64,000 nt of DNA from Clostridiaceae bacterium. Its GTDB lineage: Bacteria; Bacillota; Clostridia; Lachnospirales; Lachnospiraceae. The DNA is taken from positions 83,690 to 147,689 of the forward strand of contig QXWR01000007.1 of the NCBI GenBank assembly GCA_009911065.1, read 5' to 3'. A program made the position numbers and the translations under genes. Within the stretch, counting starts at the first letter, position 1. The number at the start of each line of letters is the position of its first letter. A model generated the notes under the pieces. It ran no database searches and had not been told where the DNA came from. It saw nothing but the letters and a program-made list of their open reading frames with translations. This document shows positions 51,015 to 58,981 of this stretch, piece by piece.

Positions 51015-51386
51015 ATGAACCAGTGCGACAGAATCAGACTTATCTTACAGGAAAACAAATTGAAACAAAAACAACTGGCCTCCGAAATCGGAGTTACTGA
51101 AAGTTATATTTCCAAACTTCTCAAAGATCCCGATATACGGTTATCTCAATCTCTCGCAGCTTTAATCGAAGCAAAATATGGTTATCATTCTGAATGGATT
51201 CTCAATGGCATCGAACCTAAATTAAAACAGGTCAGTAAAAATCAGGCTTTGTCGGAACTTCACCAAAGAGCACTTGCCCAACTGGAAAAGATGAATGAAG
51301 AACAGGTAAAAGCGGTCCTCGCCTTTATCAACTCCCTGGATGAATTAGAAAAGACACTTTCTACAGATGAAAAGACAATGAAATAA
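51015..51386 (+). CDS. XRE family helix-turn-helix regulator
   Basis: 123 residues. Residues 5-60 form a Cro/CI-type helix-turn-helix (LILQENKLKQKQLASEIGV, then TESYISKLLKDPDIRLSQSL); then YGYHSEWILNGIEPK, a common continuation in phage-type regulators, and a helical dimerisation tail. AGGAGG lies eight bases before ATG. Divergent from the 56-residue ORF with an inverted repeat covering both -35 boxes, so autoregulation and control of the leftward transcript are likely. Confidence 0.9.
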   Translation: MNQCDRIRLILQENKLKQKQLASEIGVTESYISKLLKDPDIRLSQSLAALIEAKYGYHSEWILNGIEPKLKQVSKNQALSELHQRALAQLEKMNEEQVKAVLAFINSLDELEKTLSTDEKTMK

Positions 51387-51403
51387 AAATAATTACAAAA
51401 CTC

Positions 51404-51444
51404 AAAAAAGCTCCTCTGTCCCATTTCTGACAGAAGAGCTTTTT
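51404..51444. terminator. bidirectional terminator
   Basis: AAAAAAGCTCCTCTGTC (51404-51420) and GACAGAAGAGCTTTTT (51429-51444) form a long stem with flanking A and T tracts, between the converging XRE and VanX-like genes. Confidence 0.85.
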
Positions 51445-51462
51445 ACTTTTGTATTCCATTTT

Positions 51463-52308
51463 TTACGGTTCAAACTCCTTCTCCACCTCATAAGATTCCT
51501 CATCCGAAAAATGCCACCATTCTCCCCAATAAGGTTCAAATCCACATTCTGTCATAATGTTCTCCAACAGCTGTGCATTTTGGGCTGCTGCCTCTGGGCA
51601 GTCGCTGTAATCCCGGTCTGCTAAAGGGGAAAAGTCGTCAAAATCTGTAGGCATCTCCACGGGAATGCCGTTTTCATAGACAAGGGTAATGTCCACCGTA
51701 TTTCCCCGGCTGTGAGAAGAATACCCTTGATTGGGATCTGCCACATATACCGGGTCCGGACAAATGTTCCACAGGTCAAACTGAGCGGCAACCGGACGAT
51801 AGGCATCCCATATTTTCAAAACCATTCCCCGTTCTCTGGCCATATTCTGCGCCTTCTCTAGTTTTTTCATGGTTCCATAGCGCAAATATGCTTTTGTAAA
51901 ATCATAGATTTTCTGGCCTGTAAAGTTATCCGTTGTAGCATACTTTAAATCTTCCACAATGTCTGGTATATAATCCTTTACACACACAAATTTTTCCTCT
52001 AAATTGACAACAGATGGACCAATTTCTATTTTTTCAGAATACTTTCCCGGATTTGCCGCCATTTTTTCCACCACCATATGAGGGGACGTTTCCATTTGAG
52101 ATTTGATCTCTGCATCCTCTGCTCTCAAATTGCACTGGGTTTCAAAAACTTCTGGATTTGGGCTGTTTTCTTCAGCCCAGTCCTTTGCCCGGTTGCTGCT
52201 TGCTTTTAACAAAGTCTCCTCTGCTTGTGCCGCCTTTTGTGTACATCCAGAACTGCATATCCAAAAGCATGTGATAACTGCCAGTAAAAATCCATATTTC
52301 TTCCTCAT
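51463..52308 (-). CDS. VanX-like D-alanyl-D-alanine dipeptidase lipoprotein
   Basis: 281 residues. N-terminal hydrophobic signal with a probable lipobox (SSGC, Cys22), then a linker of about 85 residues, then the M15D dipeptidase domain: IVEDLKYATTDNFTGQKIYDF, KIWDAYRP, the zinc motif SSHSRGNTVDITLV (His and Asp), DFDDFSPLADRDY and the EWWHF motif with catalytic Glu and the last zinc His. VanX cuts D-Ala-D-Ala; lipid-anchored secreted homologues probably trim wall dipeptides outside the cell for reuse rather than give vancomycin resistance. No vanA or vanH-type genes are nearby. Separate from radA by about 60 bases. Confidence 0.88.
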   Translation of the reverse strand: MRKKYGFLLAVITCFWICSSGCTQKAAQAEETLLKASSNRAKDWAEENSPNPEVFETQCNLRAEDAEIKSQMETSPHMVVEKMAANPGKYSEKIEIGPSVVNLEEKFVCVKDYIPDIVEDLKYATTDNFTGQKIYDFTKAYLRYGTMKKLEKAQNMARERGMVLKIWDAYRPVAAQFDLWNICPDPVYVADPNQGYSSHSRGNTVDITLVYENGIPVEMPTDFDDFSPLADRDYSDCPEAAAQNAQLLENIMTECGFEPYWGEWWHFSDEESYEVEKEFEP

Positions 52309-52367
52309 TCCACCTCACCTTTCACTTCTGCCATCCAGAAAATCCAAACTCGTTCTTTTCCATCCGA

Positions 52368-53735
52368 TCAGATCAATCCAATCGCCTCCCGCACATTCCA
52401 CACGCCATAAAGCTGGATTCCCTCCACCTTCTTCATCTTGCCAAGACAAACCTGGGGCAGAATGCAAGCCTCAAATCCCAGTTTGACCGCTTCCCGGACC
52501 CGCTGTTCCGCCATGGAAACGGCCCGCACCTCTCCTGACAGGCCAACCTCTCCAAAAATGATACATCTTGGATTCACCGGACGGTCCTTTAAGCTGGACA
52601 CCAGGGCCAACACAATAGCCAGATCCAGGGCAGGTTCGTTCATCCGCACGCCTCCGGCAATGTTTACATAGGCATCGTATCGGGACATCTCATAATGGCA
52701 CCGTTTTTCCAGCACTGCCATGAGAAGATTTACCCTGTTGTAATCCGTCCCGGCTGCCGTCCGCCTTGCCATCCCGAAATTTGTCTGTGCCACCAACGCC
52801 TGAACCTCTAAAAGAATCGGTCTGGTCCCTTCCATCGAACAGGCCACCACAGCCCCAGACGCATCTTCTGGTCTGCCGCTTAAAAGATATTCCGATGGAT
52901 TCTCCACCTCAGTCAGCCCCTGTTCCTGCATTTCAAAAACCCCAATCTCATTGGTAGAGCCAAACCGGTTTTTTACTCCCCGGAGAATCCGATAAGAAGC
53001 ATTGCGCTCCCCCTCAAAATACAGCACAGTATCCACCATATGCTCAAGGACCCTCGGACCGGCCACGACCCCTTCCTTTGTCACATGCCCCACAATAAAC
53101 ACAGCAATTCCCATGCCTTTGGCAATCTGAAGAAGAATGTTGGTGGACTCCCGCACCTGGCTCACACTTCCAGGCGCCGAAGAAATATCCTCCCGGTACA
53201 TGGTCTGAATCGAATCAATCACCACCACCCAAGGTTTGGTCTCCCGGATAGCTTCCTCAATATCCTCCAGACTGGTCTCACACAAAAACAGCAGCTCCCC
53301 TGTAATTGACCCAATCCGGTTAGCCCGAAGCTTAATCTGTTTTAAGGATTCCTCCCCTGAAATATAAAGAACTTTATGATTGCCAGCAGCCAGATTCCGG
53401 CATACCTGTAAAAGCAAAGTTGACTTTCCGATTCCTGGGTCTCCCCCCACAAGAACCAGGGAGCCGGCCACAATGCCGCTCCCCAGTACCCGGTCCAGCT
53501 CCCTATATCCTGTGGACATCCGGTCTTGTTCTTCAATGGATACCTCAGACAGCCTTACTGGATGAGATGCTGCTTTCCTTACCCCAGGCAGCATATGCCG
53601 GGAGGAGTCTTTTTTCCCCACTGGCTCTTCCACCATACTGTTCCATGTATGACATGCTGGACATTGCCCTGCCCACTTGGCAGACTCAAATCCGCATTCT
53701 TTGCAAAAAAATCCCGTTGTTTTTGCTTTGGCCAT
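52368..53735 (-). CDS. radA: DNA repair protein RadA
   Basis: RecA-like branch-migration helicase acting in recombination repair. 455 residues. The N-terminal zinc finger is CKECG...CPAC, Walker A GGDPGIGKST, Walker B VVVIDSIQTM, the RadA-specific KNRFGSTNE motif, and a C-terminal Lon-protease-like domain (VNIAGGVRMNEPALDLA, FGEVGLSGEVRAV). Downstream of clpC and the 137-residue gene on the same strand, as in the Firmicute clpC-radA neighbourhood. Confidence 0.97.
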   Translation of the reverse strand: MAKAKTTGFFCKECGFESAKWAGQCPACHTWNSMVEEPVGKKDSSRHMLPGVRKAASHPVRLSEVSIEEQDRMSTGYRELDRVLGSGIVAGSLVLVGGDPGIGKSTLLLQVCRNLAAGNHKVLYISGEESLKQIKLRANRIGSITGELLFLCETSLEDIEEAIRETKPWVVVIDSIQTMYREDISSAPGSVSQVRESTNILLQIAKGMGIAVFIVGHVTKEGVVAGPRVLEHMVDTVLYFEGERNASYRILRGVKNRFGSTNEIGVFEMQEQGLTEVENPSEYLLSGRPEDASGAVVACSMEGTRPILLEVQALVAQTNFGMARRTAAGTDYNRVNLLMAVLEKRCHYEMSRYDAYVNIAGGVRMNEPALDLAIVLALVSSLKDRPVNPRCIIFGEVGLSGEVRAVSMAEQRVREAVKLGFEACILPQVCLGKMKKVEGIQLYGVWNVREAIGLI

Positions 53736-53791
53736 ATGTACTCCTGCCCTCCTGCACTGCCGGTTTATGTCATTGTAAAACAGAATAAAAT

Positions 53792-54205
53792 TTACCGCTT
53801 TACTACCTTCACACGGCTTCCTGTGCCTTCATTCAGTTCCACACTTGCCACAAGCTTACCACTCCGGTTGGTTCTCATACCGCCCACAGCCACGTCATCC
53901 ACAAACACCTCATACTCTGTGTCTTCCTCCAGCTGAATGGTAATCTGTGCGTCCTTGTCCCCTTCCACTACAAACTCCACTCCGTCGCCAACCACTGAAA
54001 AATGCTCCACGGTTGTACCTGGCACAGACTCATAGACAAACATCCCGTTACGCTCCAGCTTGGTTATCTCGTAAAATGTTTTGATTTTATAGGAATCTCC
54101 GTCATGTTCAAAATCCTGAAGCTTGGATTTGGCAGGTAATTTGTAATTTCCAAAACTGATGGTTCCGTCTGCTTCCGAACGAATTAAAGATTCAACTACT
54201 GGCAT
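53792..54205 (-). CDS. conserved 137-residue protein of unknown function
   Basis: Start at MPVVESLIRSEADG, with AGGAGG eight bases upstream; the longer frame is not credible. No signal or membrane helix. Beta-rich, with segments ISFGNYKLPAKSKLQDFEHD, MFVYESVPGTTVEHF and ITIQLEEDTEYEVFVDD. Similar clostridial proteins are, to my memory, sometimes labelled endosialidase, but nothing here indicates a glycosidase: no signal peptide and far too short. Its place between clpC and radA suggests a stress or protein-quality role, which is inference. Confidence 0.7.
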   Translation of the reverse strand: MPVVESLIRSEADGTISFGNYKLPAKSKLQDFEHDGDSYKIKTFYEITKLERNGMFVYESVPGTTVEHFSVVGDGVEFVVEGDKDAQITIQLEEDTEYEVFVDDVAVGGMRTNRSGKLVASVELNEGTGSRVKVVKR

Positions 54206-54364
54206 AACTGTTTCCTCCTGTAAATATGTATAAAATGAAACCATACCAGCCCAACTTGAAAAGTCGCTGGATATGGGTATGCCATGGGCTTCCGGGGGAA
54301 AATCCATTTCTGGTCCCGGCGCCCACGTCATAATTATACTCCAACCGGCTCAAAAAAACCAGCC

Positions 54365-56830
54365 TTAGTTTGCGACAAGTTCCTTTGTAAAAAACCGCAG
54401 TCCTTCTCCTTCCACCCCGACAAAAACTTTGTCTCCGGTGTGAATCGTTCCATCCAAAACTGCTTCTGCCAGCTTATCTTCCAGATGGTTCTGAATGGCC
54501 CGCCGCAAGGGACGTGCCCCGTATTTTTCATCATATCCCTTTTCCACCAAAAACTTCTGAGCCTCTTCCTCCACTACCAGCTCCATATCCATCTGACGAG
54601 CTGTGCGCTTTACAATATTGCGCAGCATAATGGAAACGATCTGCTTCATATGATCCTGGTTTAAGGGATGGAACACCATAATCTCGTCAATCCGGTTTAA
54701 AAACTCTGGCTTAAACAGCCGCTTTACCTCGGACATAACCCTATCCTTCATGGCTTTATAGCGCTCTTCCTCATTATCTGCAGACATGAATCCCAGTCGT
54801 TTGGGAGAAATAATGCTCTCGGCCCCTGCGTTGGAGGTCATGATTAAAATGGTATTTTTAAAATCGATTTTCCGCCCCTGGGCATCTGTAATATGTCCGT
54901 CATCCAACACCTGTAAAAGAATATTGAACACGTCTGGATGGGCTTTTTCAATCTCGTCAAAAAGAATCACAGAATAGGGATTCCTCCGGACCTTTTCGCT
55001 TAACTGTCCGCCTTCGTCATAGCCCACATATCCGGGAGGCGAGCCAATCAGTCGGGAAACGCTGTGTTTTTCCATATATTCGGACATGTCCACCCGAATC
55101 AGCGCATTTTCTGTGCCAAACATAGCTTCTGCCAGGGTTTTGCAAAGCTCGGTCTTGCCCACTCCGGTAGGTCCTAAAAACAGGAAAGAGCCTATGGGCC
55201 TCTTGGGATCTTTTAAGCCGACTCTGCCCCTTCGAATGGCCTTGGACACGGCAGCCACTGCCTCCTCCTGTCCCACCACCCGCTCGTGAAGAATGGATTC
55301 CAGCCGCTTTAACCGCTGGGATTCTTCCTCCTCCAGCTTTCGCACCGGGATTTTAGTCCATCCAGACACCACATCTGCCACCTGTCCCTCATCTACCAGA
55401 AGCTTTCGGGATGTCTTCTCTTTTTGCCATTTAGACCGGACCTTCTCAATCTTTTCCCGCTTTTTTTCCTGCTTCCGCTTAATGTCTCCCGCCTTTTCAT
55501 AGGCTTCCGCCTTAATGGCCGCCTCTTTTTGCTTCTCCAGATTTCCAATCTCCTGTTCCAGCTCTTTGATCTCTGCTGGCTCTACATAGGTGGTCAGACG
55601 AACCTTGGAAGATGCCTCATCAATCAAATCAATGGCCTTGTCAGGCAAAAACCGGTCGTTGATATACCGGGCGGACAGACGCACCGCCGCAGACAGGGCA
55701 TCATCTGTAATGGTCACTTTATGGTGTTCCTCATACCGGGGCCGTAATCCTTTTAAAATACTTATGGACTCTTCCTCACCAGGTTCCTCCACAGTTACTG
55801 GCTGGAAACGCCGCTCCAAAGCCGCGTCTTTTTCAATATATTTCCGGTATTCATGAATGGTGGTGGCTCCAATCAGCTGAATCTCACCTCTTGCCAGGGA
55901 TGGCTTTAAAATATTCGAAGCGTCAATGGCGCCCTCCGCGCCTCCTGCTCCGATAATTGTGTGGATCTCATCCAAAAACAGAAGCACTTCTCCGTCTTCT
56001 ATCACCTCTGCCATCACCCGTTTAATCCGCTCCTCAAACTCTCCCCGATATTTGGAGCCAGCCACCATACCAGATAAATCCAAAGTCATCACCCTCTTGC
56101 GGGCAATAATCTCTGGTATATCGCCAGATACAATCATCTGCGCCAGCCCTTCCACCACAGCTGTCTTTCCCACTCCAGGCTCTCCAATCAGACAGGGATT
56201 GTTCTTGGTGCGGCGGCTTAATATCTGAATCACTCTTCGGATTTCCTGTTCCCGTCCAATGACTGGGTCTAATTTTCCTTCTCTGGCCAGAGCAGTCAAA
56301 TCCCTGCTGTAATTGTTCAGCATAGGTGTGTTGCCTTTTCCCCGCACCGCCCTTCCTGGCTGTAACTCATCTCGGCTGGTGGGAGCGTCCTCCCCCATGG
56401 CAGATAAAATCTCAATATACAGTTTCTGGACACTTACTCCCATAGTATTTAAAAGACGTGCCGCCACACAATCACTTTCCCGAATAATGGCAATCAGCAA
56501 ATGCTCGGTGCCAATCAGAGGCGCTTTAAACCGCACAGCCTCCCGGTAACTGTTCTCCAATACCCGCTTAGCGCTGGGGGTATACATATTTCGCTCTGCC
56601 AGCCCTACGCTCTGGTTGGGAGAAATCAGCTGGCTCACCAGCTCAATCACCTTGTCCTCCCTTACACCGCAGCCGGACAGCACTTTGGCTGCCACACCGC
56701 TTCCCTCCTGCAAAAGTCCGATCAGCAAATGTTCGGTCCCCACATAGCTGTGCTCCAGTTCTCTGGCCACATCTGCTGCCATGCGAATCGCATCTTTTGC
56801 CTGTTCTGTAAATCGATCAATCATTGCCAA
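54365..56830 (-). CDS. clpC: Clp protease ATP-binding subunit ClpC
   Basis: 821 residues. Unfolds substrates, including proteins marked by arginine phosphorylation, for ClpP. Double Clp_N repeat (about 1-145), NBD1 with [15 protein letters not shown], a UVR-type coiled-coil middle ([20 protein letters not shown]), NBD2 with [20 protein letters not shown], and a C-terminal domain. AGGAGG is eight bases before a TTG (56830) and 14 before the ATG at 56824, so TTG is the better-placed start. Preceded by mcsB, the arginine kinase that marks ClpC substrates. Confidence 0.96.
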   Translation of the reverse strand: MAMIDRFTEQAKDAIRMAADVARELEHSYVGTEHLLIGLLQEGSGVAAKVLSGCGVREDKVIELVSQLISPNQSVGLAERNMYTPSAKRVLENSYREAVRFKAPLIGTEHLLIAIIRESDCVAARLLNTMGVSVQKLYIEILSAMGEDAPTSRDELQPGRAVRGKGNTPMLNNYSRDLTALAREGKLDPVIGREQEIRRVIQILSRRTKNNPCLIGEPGVGKTAVVEGLAQMIVSGDIPEIIARKRVMTLDLSGMVAGSKYRGEFEERIKRVMAEVIEDGEVLLFLDEIHTIIGAGGAEGAIDASNILKPSLARGEIQLIGATTIHEYRKYIEKDAALERRFQPVTVEEPGEEESISILKGLRPRYEEHHKVTITDDALSAAVRLSARYINDRFLPDKAIDLIDEASSKVRLTTYVEPAEIKELEQEIGNLEKQKEAAIKAEAYEKAGDIKRKQEKKREKIEKVRSKWQKEKTSRKLLVDEGQVADVVSGWTKIPVRKLEEEESQRLKRLESILHERVVGQEEAVAAVSKAIRRGRVGLKDPKRPIGSFLFLGPTGVGKTELCKTLAEAMFGTENALIRVDMSEYMEKHSVSRLIGSPPGYVGYDEGGQLSEKVRRNPYSVILFDEIEKAHPDVFNILLQVLDDGHITDAQGRKIDFKNTILIMTSNAGAESIISPKRLGFMSADNEEERYKAMKDRVMSEVKRLFKPEFLNRIDEIMVFHPLNQDHMKQIVSIMLRNIVKRTARQMDMELVVEEEAQKFLVEKGYDEKYGARPLRRAIQNHLEDKLAEAVLDGTIHTGDKVFVGVEGEGLRFFTKELVAN

Positions 56831-56849
56831 ATTTCCATCCTCCTGCTAT

Positions 56850-57881
56850 TCATCTTAACTCTGGCAGCTCCTTGCGGATATAGGCTGCTCTGACCTCCTC
56901 CAGCTCTCCCTCTTCCATGGGACGCTGGGAAATCATCTGAAGGTTTGCCGGCTGAATCCCCAGCATCAGGCGGTAAACGCCCCAGTTTCCCTCGGTCTCC
57001 AAAATTCCGTCCGTAATGCCAGCCATAATCTGTGACAGAAAAATCATGGCATCTTTTGCGCTCATTCGCCTTGCATATTTTAGCACTCCGTAAGACTTAT
57101 ACACTTCGTCTTCATATTCTAACCGACGTTTTTCCAAAGTGGCTTTCCGCACCTGTCTCTCCTGAGCCAGAAGCTGTCCGGCCGCCCGACTGACCAAATC
57201 CAAAATCTCCTTTTCAGTCACTCCCAGGGTTTTCTGATTGGACACTTCATACAAAGAACCGTAATTGTCCTCCCCGTACACCCCTCGCACCGCTGCTCCA
57301 AAACGCCCCATCTCCGCCACCAAACCGTTAAATTTTTTCCCAAGGCTTAAAGTGGGAAGATGGACAACTGCTGACGCCCGCAGCCCTGTGCCGGTATAAG
57401 TAGGGTATGCCGTCAGGTATCCATATTTTTTGTCAAAGGCATAAGGAAACCTGGCATTGATATAATCGTCCATTTGGTCGCACCTCTCCCACAGTTCCTC
57501 CAAATGAAGCCCTGGTGAAGTGATCTGAAGGCGAATGTGCTCTGTGTCATTTAGCACAATGGATGTATCCTCTTCCTGGGAAAGAATCAAGCCGATCACT
57601 GGATTCTTTTTTCCAGAAGCAGCGCTCTGAAATACCCGGCGCTCTTCCAGGGCTTTTCGCTCCACCTCATTCATATCTTTCCAATTTCGGTATACATAAT
57701 TTTTCCCGTCTACAGATCCCAGATTCTCAAGCCCCACTTCCAGACGGCGCAGCAGTTCCTGCTTTTCCTTATCGGAAAGCTGGGAGGGAAATGCATACTG
57801 GCTCCAGTTCCGCATCAGCCTTACCTGACTGCTGACAATCCCAGGCCGTGTCTGATCTACTTCTTCAAACCATTTTAACAT
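56850..57881 (-). CDS. mcsB: protein arginine kinase McsB
   Basis: 343 residues. Phosphorylates arginines on damaged proteins to target them to ClpCP. Guanidino-kinase fold: VSSQVRLMRNWSQYAFP at the N-terminus, NDTEHIRLQITSPG (nucleotide-binding loop), YLTAYPTYTGTGLRASAVVHLP and SLYEVSNQKTLGVTE. Overlaps the mcsA stop (ATGTTAA), so translation is coupled with its activator. Confidence 0.95.
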   Translation of the reverse strand: MLKWFEEVDQTRPGIVSSQVRLMRNWSQYAFPSQLSDKEKQELLRRLEVGLENLGSVDGKNYVYRNWKDMNEVERKALEERRVFQSAASGKKNPVIGLILSQEEDTSIVLNDTEHIRLQITSPGLHLEELWERCDQMDDYINARFPYAFDKKYGYLTAYPTYTGTGLRASAVVHLPTLSLGKKFNGLVAEMGRFGAAVRGVYGEDNYGSLYEVSNQKTLGVTEKEILDLVSRAAGQLLAQERQVRKATLEKRRLEYEDEVYKSYGVLKYARRMSAKDAMIFLSQIMAGITDGILETEGNWGVYRLMLGIQPANLQMISQRPMEEGELEEVRAAYIRKELPELR

Positions 57882-58456
57882 TTTCCGATTCCCTCTTTCA
57901 ATTCTTTGATCTTATCTCTGCATTTTGCTGCCAGCTCAAACTCTTCTCTCACAATGGCCTCGTGAAGGCGGGATTCCAGAATCCGGATTTGCTCCTCAGT
58001 ATTCAGTTCTCCTCCCGGAGCCAGATCTCCTGGTTTCTCCACATCTTCTGCGGAAAACGGCCTGCCTTCCTCATTGTAATGATACTTGGGCTGTTTTCCC
58101 TTATGGGTATCGCTTCCCTGAATCTGCCGAATCTTTTCACCGATTAAAAGATCAAACACCCCATAGCACTCTGGACATCCAAACTGGCTGTTTTCGATAA
58201 AATTTTCATAACTCATCTTACAGCCCGGACACACCACCTGATTCACTTTCTCCTGCTCTTCCTTTTCCTCCCCGGTTCCCAAAAGGCCGGACAACAGTTT
58301 TCCCAGTGGGAAATCACTGTCAAAAATAGCAGCATAAGGTCCAAAATCCATCTCTCTGGCACAATGGGCGCAAAAATGGTGTTCGGTCTTAATCCCATTG
58401 ATCACCTCTGTATATTGGATATTTGCCTCTCTGATCTTACAGCGCTCACATAACAT
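57875..58456 (-). CDS. mcsA: McsA, zinc-binding activator of McsB
   Basis: 193 residues. Four CxxC motifs (CERC, CAHC, CPGC, CPEC) form two zinc sites across residues 1-90, and a C-terminal UVR motif (IVREEFELAAKCRDKIKELKE) is seen. Activates McsB. First stress gene after the GntR regulator, 24 bases downstream of it. Confidence 0.94.
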   Translation of the reverse strand: MLCERCKIREANIQYTEVINGIKTEHHFCAHCAREMDFGPYAAIFDSDFPLGKLLSGLLGTGEEKEEQEKVNQVVCPGCKMSYENFIENSQFGCPECYGVFDLLIGEKIRQIQGSDTHKGKQPKYHYNEEGRPFSAEDVEKPGDLAPGGELNTEEQIRILESRLHEAIVREEFELAAKCRDKIKELKEGIGKC

Positions 58457-58480
58457 AATAATCCTCCATCGGTCTTTTCC

Positions 58481-58864
58481 TTATTCTCTGCATTTTCCGG
58501 CATAATAATCATAAATTTCATCTACCAGCTCATGTACTTCAAGACGGCTGATCCGCTTACAGATCGCCCGTGCCAAAATCACTGCCAGTTCCCCTTTTAA
58601 TTCTTCTCTGGCCCGGATTTTGTCAATATCCAGAGCAATCACAGCTCCTTTCCTGCGGTCCAGCTTGATAAATCCTTCCTGCCTGAGTACAGAATATGCT
58701 TTATTTACCGTGTGCATGTTAATTCCAATGTTTTCCGCCAGCTGCCGCACAGATGGCAGGGAATCCCCTTCTCGTATCTGCTCGGCGGCAATGCCGATAA
58801 TAATCTGATTTCTCAGCTGGACATAGATTGCTTCGTCACTTTCAAAATCAATCGTCAAAACCAT
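58481..58864 (-). CDS. short GntR (YtrA-type) regulator of the clpC operon
   Basis: 127 residues from MVLTIDFESD; a TTG (LTIDFE) eight bases after GAGG is an alternative. A winged helix (GDSLPSVRQLAENIGINMHT, then VNKAYSVLRQEGFI) with a short helical tail instead of a full ligand domain, as in YtrA-type GntR proteins. It occupies the position of ctsR, the usual class III heat-shock repressor, ahead of mcsA-mcsB-clpC. No CtsR-like frame is present. An 8-base inverted repeat overlaps its transcription start, consistent with autoregulation of the whole operon. Confidence 0.85.
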   Translation of the reverse strand: MVLTIDFESDEAIYVQLRNQIIIGIAAEQIREGDSLPSVRQLAENIGINMHTVNKAYSVLRQEGFIKLDRRKGAVIALDIDKIRAREELKGELAVILARAICKRISRLEVHELVDEIYDYYAGKCRE

Positions 58865-58912
58865 ATCCTCACCATCTTTCGTTCTTGTTATGCAAAAGTC
58901 CGCTCCCATTTT

Positions 58913-58935
58913 TTGTTATACAATTCCTATAACAA
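58913..58935. promoter_or_regulatory. operator at the gntR-mcsA-mcsB-clpC promoter
   Basis: TTGTTATA (58913-58920) and TATAACAA (58928-58935) are perfect arms with a 7-base spacer, just downstream of the -10 box, covering the likely start site. This is the typical shape of a YtrA-type GntR operator. Confidence 0.65.
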
Positions 58936-58963
58936 TTATAAAGCAAGAAAGCGGCGAAGTCAA
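58935..58963 (-). promoter_or_regulatory. promoter of the clpC operon
   Basis: Minus-strand TTGACT (58958-58963), 17-base spacer, TATAAT (58935-58940). The -35 box lies in the loop of the terminator hairpin of the upstream gene. Confidence 0.75.
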
Positions 58964-58974
58964 TACGCCGCTTT
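58948..58974 (-). terminator. terminator of the cohesin-like gene, overlapping the next promoter
   Basis: AAAGCGGCG and CGCCGCTTT pair perfectly around a 9-base loop (58957-58965), followed by CTTGCTTT on the minus strand, eight bases past the stop codon of the cohesin-like gene. Confidence 0.75.
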
Positions 58975-58981
58975 CCAATCT

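Noticed and set aside
51463..52308. Vancomycin-resistance operon
   Set aside because: Only a VanX-like protein is present, it is exported, and no ligase, dehydrogenase or VanRS genes are adjacent.
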